Shown: piece by piece, positions 30,000 through 40,922 of the stretch
Position numbering within the stretch: the stretch's first letter is position 1
Layout of the letters: each line of letters begins with the position of its first letter
Source: Emiliania huxleyi CCMP1516
Taxonomy: Eukaryota; Haptophyta; Isochrysidales; Noelaerhabdaceae
Assembly: GCF_000372725.1 (NCBI RefSeq)
Contig: NW_005200088.1
Span: forward strand, 277,709-341,708
DNA: 64,000 nt
Reading direction: 5' to 3'
The notes under the pieces: model-generated
The model's database searches: none
The model's input: the letters and a program-made list of their open reading frames with translations, nothing else
What the model was told of the DNA's origin: nothing
Translations under genes and position numbers: made by a program

Positions 30000-32900
30000 A
30001 TGGGAGGCCTCCGCCCCGGCTTCGTCGCCGGCGGCGCCAAGGACGAGAAGGTCAACTCGACGCTTTACGCGCGCATCTCACAGGAGACGTTCGACGAGGC
30101 CGTCAAGGAGAACATCGAGGACCTCGACATGGCGCCCGACGAGGCGCTGGAGGACGCGGTCGAGCAGTTCACTTCGCAGGGCATCAACCTGTCCAACATC
30201 GTGCGGCGCGTGCCCGGCGCGTCCGCGGAGGACGACCCCGCAGCCGTCCGGCTCGCCCGTGCCCTTGCCGCGTGTGTCGAGGGCCTCGAGGATGAGGAGA
30301 GTGAGGAGCTCCTGTACGGCGGCGGCGTGATGCGGCTGACCTTCCTCGCCGCGCGCGGCTGCGCGGCAACCGCCCTCGGCGACGCGGCTGCGGCGCTGAA
30401 GCGCGAGGTGCAGCGAGGGCCCGCCGAGGCGACTACGCTGGCCGGCGCCACGTCGGCGGTCGACTCGCTCGTGTCTGGATCGCTGGCGCTGGTAAGCACC
30501 CCCTTCCCTCTGCCTCTGCCTCTGCCTCTCCCCCTCCCCCTCCCTCCCTCTCTCCCTCCCTCCCTCTCCCCCCCCCTCCCTCTCCCTCTCTCCCTCTCCC
30601 TCTCCCTCTCTCCCTCTCGCCCTCTCGCCCTCTCTCCTATCCTCCCTACCTCCCTACCTCTCTCTCCCTCTCCCTCTCTCTCACACGTCTCCCTCACACG
30701 TCCCCCAAGGTACATGCGGAGCCAGGAGCGGGGACGGCGGCGCTGGTCGAGGTCCTCGAGGCGCTGACTGTGCTGCTGATGGACGCGGAGAACAGGGAGC
30801 GCTTGGGCGTGCGCGGCTGCGCCGCCCTCGTCCTCGTCTCTCGCGTGCACGCCGAGAATGGCCCGCCGCTGCGGGCGTGCTTCCAGGCGCTGCTCCTCTC
30901 GGCTCCTCTCGGCTCCTCTCCTCTCGGCTCCTCTCGGCTCCTCTCGGCTCCTCTCGGCTCCTCTCGGCTCCGCTCGGCTTGTGCATATCTCCCCATATCT
31001 CCCCATATCTCCCCATATCTCCCAGGCGCTGCGCGCGGCGATGCTTGTGCATGAGCAGCACCGCCAGACGCTAGTCAAGAGCGGAGGAGTGCTCAAGCTG
31101 GCGGTGGAGGCGGTTCGGAGGCACGGCAAGCGCACGGAGTGGGCGGACCAAGGCCCGATCCTCGCGGCGTGCGGCGTCGTGCGCGCCTCCCCGCATCTCC
31201 CCGCACCTCCCCGCATCTCCCCGCACCTCCCCGCATCTCCCCGCATCTCCCCGCATCTCCCCACACCTCCCCGCATCTCCCCGCATCTCCCCGCATCTCC
31301 CCGCATCTCCCCACATCTCCCCACATCTCCCCACATCTCCCCACATCTCCCCACATCTCCCCGCATCTCCCCACATCTCCCCGCATCTCCCCACATCTCC
31401 CCGCATCTCCCCACATCTCCCCACATCTCCCCGCATCTCCCCACATCTCCCCGCATCTCCCCACATCTCCCCACATCTCCCCACATCTCCCCACATCTCC
31501 CCACATCTCCCCGCATCTCCCCACATCTCCCCACATCTCCCCGCATCTCCCCGCATCTCCCCACATCTCCCCGCACCTCCCCGCATCTCCCCGCACCTGA
31601 GCAGGTGCGCGCCTCGACGCTCGCGGACGACGCGCGCGCTCGCACCTCAAAGGGCCACGAGCACGCAAAGGCGGCCGTCGAGTTGGGCTTGCTGCCGCTG
31701 CTGCTCGAGGCGGCGCGCTCGCCGCTGGCGGCGTCGGCTGGCCCGCTCTCGGAGCTGCTCGCGACGCTGTCTCGCCTGACGGTGATCTCTCCCCATCTCT
31801 CCCCATATCTCACCTGGCGGTCCCCATCTCTCCCCATATCTCCCCATATCTCCCCCACATCTCACCATATCTCACCATACCTCCCCCATATCTCCCCATA
31901 TCTCCCCATATCTCCCCCATATCTCCCCCATATCTCCCCATATCTCCCCCCGTGACCAGGTGACCGACACGATCTGCCAGCAGCTCGCAAAGATGGACGC
32001 GCTCAAGCTGGCGATCAGCGAGCTCGCGAACCACGTGACGGACGCGCAGGCGGGTCTGGTTAGCGGCTCCTCGAGCCTTCTGGTGCTGTGCTCACAAGCA
32101 CGCGTGACGGGCGCGCAGGTGGCCAAGCAGGCGTGCTTCTTCCTCGCAAACATCTCCGGCAACGACAAGTGCAAGGAGTCGATCCGCGAGGGGAGCGGCC
32201 ACATCGCCATCGTGCAGGCGATGCCACACTCGCGCCCCTGCTTGGGCGTAGCCCCCCTGCGAGTAGCACTTCGTCGGTGAGTCCTCGTCTCCTTGCTACC
32301 GATGCTGCTGCACTCCAGCTGGCCCCGCCCACGACTTGTCTCTGCTGGCCCCTCTGCTAGGCGAGACATGGGGAGATGTGGGGAGATATGGGGAGATGTG
32401 GGGAGATGTGGGGAGATGTGGGGAGATGTGGGGAGATGTGGGGAGACATGGCCCCCTGCTAGGCGATGCTGCTGCATGCGCACGTCGGGTCGATGCAGAC
32501 CGACGGCGTCTCTGCGCTCGGCAACATGGCGCTGCGCAAGCCCGAGAACTGCGCCGCCATCGCAGAGTGCGGCGGCATTCCAGCCATTGTCAGCGCGCTG
32601 AGCCAGCACCTGGCGCTGCCCCGCATGCAGTCCAAGGCCTCGGAGCAGCCGAGATACGCCGAGATCCGCCGAGAGGAGCGCCTCAGATGAGGAGCAACAC
32701 TTGGGAGCTGCAGAGCATGCCTTCGAGGCTGTGTGCGCGACACGTCCACGACACGCCCACGAAACGCCCACGACACGCCCCCGGCACGACCGAGGCACGT
32801 CACGGCACGACCCCGGGGCATGCCCCCCCCCCCCCCCCCGCAGGCGTGCCTTGCGATCCGCAACTTGGTCGGCCGCAACCCGGAGCTGGTCGAGCCGATC

Positions 32901-33546
32901 CTGGACGCGGGCGCCGAGGCGCTCCGACCCCCCCCCACCCTTCCCCCGCCCCCCTTCCCTGTGCATGCTCCGCCCGGAGCCTCCACCCAGCCCTCCTCCT
33001 CCTCCGCCCTCCCGCCTTGCCCACACACCCTCTGCGCTGCGGCATGTCTCGACACACCCCTCCCCTCCCCTTTCCAAATGCCATGCTTTTTTTGGCGTTG
33101 AGGCGCCCATCCGCGAGGTGATGAACGCACACGCGGACGACTACATGCACAACCTCGCTAAGGCGGCGCTGCGCGACCTGCGCTGCTCCGTCCAGCTGGG
33201 CGAGAGAGAGCCGAGAGAGAGAGAGAGAGAGCCGAGAGACAGCCGAGAGAGAGCCGAGAGATAGCCACGGTACACCAGTTGCGCGGCCTGCACTTGCTCC
33301 GTCCAAGTTGGGGCTCCTCGTCGCACGGTCGAGCGCCGTGCCGTTCCCTCTCTTTCCTGCACTCGCAGCGTTCTTGCTCCATCAGGCGTCCTCTTCACGG
33401 GCGAGGTTGGCGAGGCGCACTGCCTGGCGCAGGGCGAGGCGGGCGGCGAGAACCATTGGGACAAGTTCCTCGAGACGCCCGGCGCGCAGGCGGCCGCGCG
33501 CGCAGAGCTCGAGGCGCTCGGCGTCGAGATGGGCGGAGGGCTCTGA
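30000..33546 (+). CDS. ARMC6: Armadillo repeat-containing protein 6 (ARMC6) homologue
   Basis: Ten exons (30000-30491, 30710-30886, 31026-31178, 31605-31781, 31960-32049, 32119-32217, 32463-32636, 32844-32918, 33103-33199, 33386-33546) join in frame to 564 residues. The N-terminus [38 protein letters not shown] is the ARMC6 signature. Later exons give [96 protein letters not shown] and [13 protein letters not shown], each matching an ARM repeat in order through to the C-terminus. ARMC6 is a conserved ARM-repeat protein of unclear function. Six of nine introns have GC donors. Seven show the same 4-11 bases after donor and acceptor (for example GTGCGCGCCTC in intron 3, GCGATGC in intron 6). Introns 2, 3, 4, 6 and 7 contain 10- or 11-bp tandem repeats. 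Confidence 0.93.
30500..30700. repeat. Pyrimidine-rich intron 1 of ARMC6
   Basis: Almost pure CT on the coding strand (CCTCTC/CCCTCCC units) for about 200 bases. Confidence 0.85.
30903..31023. repeat. Two adjacent decamer arrays in ARMC6 intron 2
   Basis: CTCTCGGCTC units followed by ATATCTCCCC units, both of 10-bp period. Confidence 0.85.
31189..31599. repeat. Decamer array in ARMC6 intron 3 (about 41 units)
   Basis: CCGCATCTCC and CCACATCTCC units alternate irregularly with strict 10-bp spacing over 410 bases. The long minus-strand frame (repeating GRCGEM/GDVGRC) is an artefact of this array. Confidence 0.95.
31787..31950. repeat. 10/11-bp array in ARMC6 intron 4
   Basis: CCATATCTCC units with occasional extra C. 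Confidence 0.85.
32366..32450. repeat. Decamer array in ARMC6 intron 6
   Basis: GGGGAGATGT units, i.e. the GAGAT core on the opposite strand from the arrays in introns 3 and 4 of the same gene. Confidence 0.9.
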
Positions 33547-33814
33547 CCGGAGATGGGAGGCGCGCCGCCGCGCTCCGGTAGACCGCTGCGCGCTGGCTCT
33601 CGCCCGTGCTCGCGCGCGCCATCGCTCTTTGCATACAAATCAAGAGAGGATGTTGGTCCCGCCTCTCTTGTGTAATTAGACATGCTGGTTGCTGTGGTTG
33701 AATTTTGGCGATAGTTGAGCGAGAGCTGGCTCAACGTGATTAGCGCTCCCAGCAGCCACAGGCGCGCACGCTAGCGAGTGCGATCAAACGCGGCGCTGTG
33801 AACGGCGCCAAAAT
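33547..33814. other. Spacer downstream of ARMC6
   Basis: No gene. Contains a poly-loop GGCGC-TGTGAAC-GGCGCC near 33792-33809. Confidence 0.4.
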
Positions 33815-33886
33815 GTGCTGTTGGTTTCGCGAAATAGTGCAGGTCGGAGAACAGCCGAGGCAAGGAGTGCTAGAGGCTCCGGACTA

Positions 33887-34471
33887 ATGAAAGAACTCAA
33901 GCCTCTCTGTCCTGCGAGCCACGACACCCCGTCTCCAAAGAAGGCACGCCTGACGGACGCAGCACTCGACGGCGTCGAGGCGCACACGAGAGATGCTCTT
34001 GCACCTGATGAGCTCGGCAGCGGCGGCGGCGGCGGCACGTCACACGCACGCGCCAGCACCCACACCCGCGCCGCTTGGGGCTGGACGGATCGGCAAGCAG
34101 CTTCGCCACTGCCGCTTGCGTCGCATCCCTCGACGTCCTCGCCTCCTCTCGTGGCTAAGTCGGAGAGCGGCGGCGGCTCAGCGCCGAGCCCCGCTAGCCC
34201 GAAGCCGACGCCTCGTTCGCGCGAGCCGCCTGCGACCCCCCCGGGCCCTCGCGCCAATCCTCCTGCGACTACGGGAGGAGGAGGCGGGGCCGGCGCGGTG
34301 CTGGACGCACGCCGCGAGGGGGACGCTGCATTTTTGGTCGGGGCGTCCGACCCCTACCCCGATCCCGAGGTGTCGCTCTCGCTCGACATGCCGGACGACT
34401 CGTCCGTCGAGTCTGCGTTTCGTGCCCTCGGAGTCGGCACTTGGAGCAACTTTGATGGCATGCTCCGCTAA
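33887..34471 (+). CDS. Hypothetical acidic/Ser-Pro-rich protein with nuclear-type signal
   Basis: The frame starts MKELKPLCPASHDTPSPKKA; an in-frame Met 24 codons upstream is possible. PSPKKARL resembles a short nuclear localisation signal. The middle is Ser/Pro/Gly-rich and probably disordered. The C-terminus reads YPDPEVSLSLDMPDDSSVES then AFRALGVGTWSNFDGML, an acidic/hydrophobic pattern like a short activation or interaction motif. No family recognised; a nuclear regulatory role is only a guess. Confidence 0.45.
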   Translation: MKELKPLCPASHDTPSPKKARLTDAALDGVEAHTRDALAPDELGSGGGGGTSHARASTHTRAAWGWTDRQAASPLPLASHPSTSSPPLVAKSESGGGSAPSPASPKPTPRSREPPATPPGPRANPPATTGGGGGAGAVLDARREGDAAFLVGASDPYPDPEVSLSLDMPDDSSVESAFRALGVGTWSNFDGMLR

Positions 34472-36189
34472 GGCACGTTCCTCGCCCGCCTAGCGCTAGC
34501 CGCCGCCGCCCCCTTCCGCCCGGGCTGCGACTGCGGCGCCCGCATCCACATGGACCATGTTCCATCCCCCGCGACCCATGGCCAGTAGCAGTCGCCGCCG
34601 CTCCACGCTCATCCCGCGCGGACCTGTAGCATGCTGATATCTCCGCATCATGCTCCGCACGATTTTCCCCTCGGATGCGGGATGGTCCCTCTTGCAGCCT
34701 GTACTGCCGCGAGAGCCCCACGTGAGAGGCCAGCACTGCCTGTTTGCGTGTTTCCGTTTTCTTTTCCCGTGCTCCTTGTGCCCCGGTGTGCGGTGCGTGC
34801 AGTGCCGCTGTCTTGACCGCTCTCTGATATGTGTGTGTGGGTGCACTGTGTCCCCCCCCACACACTCTCTGAGTCTGTGTACGCGCGCGTGCACGCCGCG
34901 CCGCCGCCAGTGTTATCTTGCATGAGCCTCGTTGCGCCCCAGTGTGGCGCCTATTCTCCCGTGCTGTTTGTTCCTAATCAATTCCCCCCACGCCCCACCC
35001 CTGCGCCCGCTCCAGCTCCAGCCGGCAGCCGCACGCCCCAGCCTCCACTCTTGACGAACGCCGCCGCCGCCGCCGCGCACACAACATACATTCATACAGT
35101 ACTGGTGTCTCAGCAGCAGGAGAAGAGAGCGCCTTGCTGCCGGCATCCGCCCCTGAACCGTGCGGAGGTGCGGGGAGGTGATGTCGCGCCTCTTTTCTCG
35201 TGGCAGCAAACCTGCGAGCGATCGCGGCGTGGAGCGATCGCCGGTGTCGTACTCCGTGCGTCGGGATCCTGGGAGTCTGCCTCATCCCACTACTGTTCCC
35301 AGAAATCTGCCACTCCATCCCCGCTCGTCATCGCGTGGTTCCACTTTTCCGAAACTGACGCGCTCCTGGCCGTTTGCGGCCTCAGGTGCATTGTCGGCGG
35401 CGCGTCGATGCTCAGGCCCCCTCAGCCGCTATCATCCCATGCAACGTGCTGGCCCGCAGCTGCCTTATGGCGTGCGCACCTTCACGCGTCGCCCTCGTCG
35501 TGCGGGATGGCCGGTTCTGCCGCTCACCGGACGTGCGAGAGGGGAGCTCGCTATAGATCATCTCACGCTCCTCCACCGCGCCACGCACACCCTTGTCGCT
35601 CAGAGCGGTGTGGGAACAGCGCCCTGGACGCGTGGTACATCGCCGGACGCGCCGCGAGAACCCGTGCCAGGCAAGCTTCAGCCGCCCCACCGGCGCTCAG
35701 TCAGCCCCTCTAGCCCCACCAGTGCCGCCGCTTCAGATGGCACTCTGAGGCCTTTACGAGTCCTTCTTGGCTCCCGCCAGCAGCGCCTCGTGGCGTGGGC
35801 TGGACGGCCCTTCGAGACGGCCCGAGCTCCCTCCGACTCCGCGGTTTTGCGCGCTTTCTCTTGCTCCTCACGTTCAAGGGACAAGGCGCGCAGCAGTGGG
35901 GCAAGAACGGGAAGGCGGGGCGGGGCAGCTACCTCCACACCAAGCAGGAGGTCGCCGGTAGCTGGAGGCCGGCCCCATCGTCGTCGTCGTCGCAGTCGGC
36001 GGCGGCGCCGGCGGCGGCGTCGCAGCCACCGCCGGCGATGAAGGAGAAGACGAAGAAGAAGCCCGAGACCCAGGGAAGCGCATTCGCCGCGCTCGCCGGG
36101 TGCTTGGGCTGCCCACGTGTGGATTCCTTTTGCCCGGTTGAGGCGTGGCGAGCGCGTCGCGTGGTGATGACGCCGCACGCGGAGAAGAT
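34472..36189. other. Region without a recognised gene
   Basis: Open frames here are fragmentary. The most protein-like starts at 35181 (MSRLFSRGSKPASDRGVERS) and at 36038 (MKEKTKKKPETQGSAFAALA), but they are in different frames with no splice sites I could fit. Confidence 0.35.
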
Positions 36190-36360
36190 CTTGGTGACCC
36201 AAGGGAGGGATGGGAGGACGGCACGCCGCCACCACACAGGGATTTTAAGAAGAGGGGTGTGGTGCGCTAGCCGTCGCCCACCCGTGGGCAGAAAGAAAGA
36301 AAGAAAAGAGCCAACCCAAGGGAGGGGAGGGGAGGACGGCACGCCGCCACCACCTGTCGA
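36190..36360. repeat. Interspersed repeat with GGACGGCACGCCGCCACCAC
   Basis: CCCAAGGGAGGG...GGACGGCACGCCGCCACCAC occurs twice (about 36198-36236 and 36314-36352) around a (GAAA)n tract. An inverted copy lies at 53024-53100 with the same CCCTGTGTGG and TTAAAATCC edges. Confidence 0.7.
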
Positions 36361-36424
36361 CACGGGATTTACCACGTGCTCTCCCTCCCCTCCCCTCCCC
36401 TCCCCTCCTGTGCTGCGCGAGACT

Positions 36425-36470
36425 AAATTCTTTTTTGAGAGCGCCTTCGTTGCTTTTTTAATTCTTTTTT
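36425..36470 (+). promoter_or_regulatory. Candidate core-promoter motif AATTCTTTT (two copies)
   Basis: TAAATTCTTTTTT and TTAATTCTTTTTT occur 37 bp apart; the second lies about 35 bases before the glycosyltransferase-like start codon. The same motif is found 35-105 bases before several other starts. Confidence 0.45.
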
Positions 36471-36504
36471 GTGGCGCCTCTCAAGCGGTGGGTGTGCCCG
36501 GCAC

Positions 36505-38319
36505 ATGAACTCTTTGACGCTGCTGCTGCTCTGCTGGGTCGCGGCCCCCTGCGCGGCGAGCTCGCGGCTGCAGTCCGCGGTGGCCAAGATCAGGAGTGCG
36601 TTCGGATCGCGAGCGGGCGGACCGAGGTTCAACGCAAGCGCGACCGGTGGCGCCCGCCCGCGATTCAGCGCGACCGGCGCCGGCCGCTGCCCGAATAGTA
36701 AGAACAGCACCCTGCCCGGGTCGAAATCGAACGAATGGAGGATCGGCGGTGGCCGGCTGACGGGCAGCGCAGCCGCACGCACCTACTTCTTTGCGTTCGC
36801 CGCCGGCTCCGAGGACGTGCTGCTCGAGCACTTTGTCTCCCACTACTCGGCGCTGGGCATCAACTTTGCCACCAACTCGCGCCTCGTCCTCCACCTCACG
36901 GGCGCGGCCGAGGTAGCCGCGCGCGAGCAGGCGTCGGTGGCGTACTTGCGCGGCAAGTCCATCCCGTTCCGCAGCTCGCCGCGGTACACGAGCCAGATCA
37001 AGGCGCTGCTCGCCAACGGGTACCTGCGCACGCTGCCCGACGAGGCGCTCCTCATGTACCCGGACCTGGACGAGTTCTTCGCCCTCCCGTGCCGCGTCGG
37101 CGACCTCCTCGCCCGCTCGGAGCGCAAGTTCCTCCTCACCGCAAAGTTCCGCGAGCGGCTGCCGCGCCACTGGGCCTGCGACCCGTTCCCGCGGCTCCAG
37201 CCGGCCAGCGTGCGACCGATCCACGCGCAGTACCCTGTCGCGTGCCCCATCATCGCCAGCGGCGCCAGGCACCCTTGTGGTGGTGTAGTAGTAGCAGTAG
37301 TAGGAGGAGTAGTAGTGGTAGTGGTAGTGGTAGTAGTAGTAGTGGTGGCAGTAGCAGGCACATCTTAATTCGCAAGGGGACCTGACCCATCTCCACACCC
37401 CGCGCGCGACCAGGCGCGGCGTCTTCGGCACCGCGCTCAGCCTGGGCGCGGCCTGGCTAGACACCTGAAAGAGGAGAGCTGCTCTCCTCGTGGCTTCTCC
37501 CCCCCTCCCGGGGGTAGGTGGGGGCCAGCAGCCCACGCGACACACAGAAGAGAGGTGGGGCTGGAGTGGCTCTCTCTCTGTGCCGGAGACCAGATCTTGG
37601 GCACGTCCTTGCCACCCCCCTGGCACCCCCCCGCCACCCCCTGCCACCCCCCCTGCCACCCCCCCTGCCACCCCCCTGCCACCCCCCTTGGCACACACAC
37701 AGGCTACCAGAAGAACCTGCTCTTCTCGGTGAGAGACCAGCGAGGGAGGCGCGTGTGCAGTGCCACTAGAGAGCTAGTCATGCAGACAGCCTGGTTAGCA
37801 TGAACTAGTCATGACCTTGCTCATTGAGAGCAGGCGCGTGCAGTACCAGAGCTCGCACAGCTGCACGTGCATCGACGACGCCGCGCCGGACGAGAAGCAC
37901 GAGTGCGAGCTCCAGGCGAGAGACTGGCCCGAGATACGCCGAGATACGCCGAGATACGCCGAGATACGCCGAGAGTGGCCGAGAGTGGCCGAGAGTCGGC
38001 CGAGATGAGCCTCGAGATGGCCCGAGATGTGACCCAGGGGGCCCGAGAGGGCCCGAGATGGCCCGAGATGGCGGGAGATTGCCCGAGACTGCCCGAGGTC
38101 CCCCTCCTCTCGCGGAGTCGGAGTTGCAGAGTACGAGTTCAGCAGCAGCAAGTACCCGGCAGCTGCTACTGCTCCGCAGCACGCGGCGCCGCTAGTGAGT
38201 TGGAGTACTATAGTTAGCTCCTCACTCCCCTCCGCTGCACTTCTTCTCCGCAGGAGTACAGGGTGCCGGACATCGCCCACTTCCGCTTCACGCACGAGGC
38301 GCCGCGCACGAAGGACTAG
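36505..38319 (+). CDS. Secretory glycosyltransferase-like protein (GT92/GT2-type)
   Basis: Signal peptide MNSLTLLLLCWVAAPCAASS begins exon 1 (to about 37263). The domain reads TYFFAFAAGSEDVLLEHFVS, HYSALGINF, RYTSQIKALLANGYLRTLPD, ALLMYPDLDEFFALPC; DLDEF is the acidic metal/nucleotide-sugar motif of GT92-like glycosyltransferases. Further exons are visible but not firmly joined: THLHTPRATRRGVFGTALSL (about 37388-37450), GYQKNLLFS (37703-37730), HSCTCIDDAAPDEKHECELQ (about 37856-37915) and VPDIAHFRFTHEAPRTKD (38262-38319). The first intron contains GTA/GTG trinucleotides; another is a decamer (GCCGAGATAC) array. Golgi residence and sugar transfer are inferred. The boundaries after exon 1 are uncertain. 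Confidence 0.6.
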
Positions 38320-38353
38320 ATGGTCGCAACTCCTAGCGCACCTCTCACGCAAG

Positions 38354-38360
38354 TGATCTG

Positions 38361-38456
<96 letters not shown>

Positions 38457-38476
38457 CTACTGCTGCTGCTGCCACT
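38354..38476. repeat. (CTG)n tract in an intron
   Basis: Imperfect CTG/CTA repeats of about 120 bases, ending in CCACTAG, an acceptor followed by an exon beginning GCGATCGAGCTG. Confidence 0.9.
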
Positions 38477-38477
38477 A

Positions 38478-39657
38478 GGCGATCGAGCTGCTCTGGAAGA
38501 AGCTCAGCGGGTACAGTGTGACCTACATCCGCGACCACAAGCGGCACCGTCTCGACGCGATCGAGCACGCTGGCCTCGCTGCTGCCCACCAGCGAGCTGT
38601 GAGTGGCTCCGGGGGGCAGCAGCCCTCCGGGGACGAGCAGCTGGAGAAGGCGCGCGAGCTGCAGCGGTGGCGGTAGGCAGTGTTGTGTGGTCCTCCTCAC
38701 TGTGTCCTTCCAAGATCGCACCCCCCTCTCCACGCCCCCCACGACACACTAGCGACAGGGGACGCGGGGGCGATGAAGTCAGCGCGGGGGCTGTGGGAGG
38801 ACGTGCAGTGAAGCAGAGTGCGCCCGCGGGGCGGCGCGAGGAGCTGGCGGGGCGAGGAGCTGGCGGCCCGGGAGATGAGCCGAGATCTGCCGAGATTAGG
38901 CGGGCAACCACCACCACCACCACCACCACCACCGAGCCAAGGAGAAGGACGACGCGCGCGCCGCGCGGCCAGAGGGTGCCGCTGGCTCCTCGCTGCTCAA
39001 CCGCTTCGCAAGCGGCGGCAAGGGCAAGATGAAGATCGCGATGCGGGACTACTACACCGAGGTGACACCTCCTTCCTTGACACACACCTCTCCTAGAGAC
39101 ACACCTCCTCCAGACACGTCCCCGACACTTCCGCCCGAGATGGACCGAGATGAGCCAAGATGAGCCCGAGATGAGCCGCGAGATTGGCCCGAGATGAGCC
39201 CGAGATGAGCCCGAGATGGCCGCGCGTCAGGCGTCCATCTTCGCGTGGGCGGACAGCGGCGAGCCGATCACCGGCAACCCGCAGCCCAAGCGCTCGAACG
39301 CGAGCTTCGACAAGAATCGCGAGCTAGATCCGAGATTCTACAAGCTCTGTGAACAGCGTCTCTTCACACCTACTGCTGTGAATAGGCGAGCTAGATCCGA
39401 GCATCTACAAGCTCGCGCTCGACATCGCACAAGGGAAGACGCGGAGCTGGAACGCTACCAGCGCAGTGCGGCCCGCCGACCTAGAAGCGGAGAGATATGG
39501 GGGAGATATGGGGGAGATATGGGGGAGATGCGTGCTGCGGCCCGCCGACCTAGAAGCGGACTACGCATTCCTGTCTCCCGAACCACAGTCACGGCACACG
39601 TTATGCCGTGCTCCCGCCCCGAGTTGTTGGTGCATTCAACACGTAGAACCGTTGTAG
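38478..39657 (+). CDS. Further exons, probably of the glycosyltransferase-like locus
   Basis: Coding-like exons: AIELLWKKLSGYSVTYIRDH plus KRHRLDAIEHAGLAAAHQRA (38478-about 38670); EKDDARAARPEGAAGSSLLN plus FASGGKGKMKIAMRDYYTE (about 38940-39060); ASIFAWADSGEPITGNPQPK plus SNASFDKNRELDP (39231-39320); IYKLALDIAQGKTRSWNATS (39401-39470); and a last piece ending CWCIQHVEPL before TAG at 39655. They are separated by GC- or GT-type introns, one carrying the introner-like element at 39349-39388 bounded by a 27-bp exon duplication (GCGAGCTAGATCCGAG...CTACAAGCT). No family recognised for these exons; whether they belong to the gene upstream is inference. Confidence 0.45.
39349..39388 (+). mobile_element. 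Introner-like element
   Basis: TCTGTGAACAGCGTCTCTTC followed by ACACCTACTGCTGTGAATAG. It is nearly identical to the three elements in the serC gene (42889-43069). The AG at its end is the 3' splice site. GTGAA and TTCAC form a short hairpin. Confidence 0.75.
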
Positions 39658-40922
39658 GCTCACCGCGTCCGCAGCCCGCCGGATCGAAGCCCTCTGCCCG
39701 CTCCGGCGGGCGCCTGACACGCATGATGGCGGATGCCAGCGAGCAGGAAGCGCGCGCGTGTGAACTTCTCTCTTCTTCCTTGACTGCGACCGCAGACGCC
39801 AGACGCGCGCACCGTTTCTTGAGCTCGGGCGCATTGCCATTCTCTCACTGTGTGCCGCGTTGTCATGCCGTTTGTGCGGCTATCTGGGAGCGAACGAGCT
39901 TGAGCCACACCGGTCAGAACTAACTACGTTTAAACGCTCTTGCAAGTTGCATGGAACCCATACAACGCTCATTGCTCAATTTGAGGCGCATTGTTTGAGC
40001 ACGACTCTTACGTCTTAATTTGACTATTCAGTCCTCAGTCCTCAGACGACTAGTTGCAAAAAGTCTGTGGTGCAAAACCCGCCTAAAACTGCGAAAAATG
40101 CTGTCACGGCCAGCTCGGCACTATCTACTCAAAAAAAGTGACGTAGAGCACCCACTTTTTAAGCGTTCCGTGCACACACAAGGTCCGCCTGCGTGCACCG
40201 CCAGCTTCTCAGGGCCATCGCGCGAAAAACGACGGAGGAGATGCATCCTAGCTGTCGCCACCGAAGGCGACTCGACGTCGCTGAGATCGGAGATCAGGCT
40301 CTGACAGGTCACACGTCGCTCCTTTGACGCCGACGTGACTCACCCGTGCAGAGCGCATCAGGGCACGGTCTCGACGCGCTCGGTACGACGCCTGCGCCCC
40401 GTCTCGGGTCAGGTGGCACGACGCTCATCGCGCCAGCCAGCGCTGCCGTGCAGGCTGCCACGACGAGGTCGAGCACGCTTCTATACGCTCGCCCAGCCTT
40501 CCTTTCCATCCCATTAGGCTGGGAACGGTGGCGGTCAGAGGCAAAGCCTACGAGGGGTGGTGGAACCACATGTCACGGCCACCGCCGGCTCGACGCGACG
40601 ATAGCCTCCGAAGGCTGACTTTGCGGCACCACCATCGGACGATCGTGCAGGACGACGCTCACGACGCCCGGTGCGCAGCGTGCGCGGCAGCAGCGCCGCC
40701 GGCGGCCCCACGCCGCATCAGGCGCCCTGAGTGAGTCAGGCTGCGCTGCACAGCCTGCTGAGCACGCTCCCAACGAGCGGCGCGCCAAGCTGGCCCGCCG
40801 CAGGCGACGCGGGCGGCGAGCCGATGCGCGCGTCGTAGGCGTAGTCAGCGCTGGCGAAGCGAGGCGGCCGGCGCCGGCCCCCGGAGGCGGTTGCAGCGAG
40901 AGAAGCGAGGCAAAAGACACTG
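39658..40922. other. Region without a recognised gene
   Basis: Frames are short and lack recognisable motifs. Base composition drops in GC around 39930-40150. Confidence 0.4.

Noticed and set aside
30065..31858. 597-residue minus-strand frame with GDVGRCGEM repeats
   Set aside because: Produced by the decamer arrays in ARMC6 introns; ARMC6 homology on the plus strand fixes the true exons.
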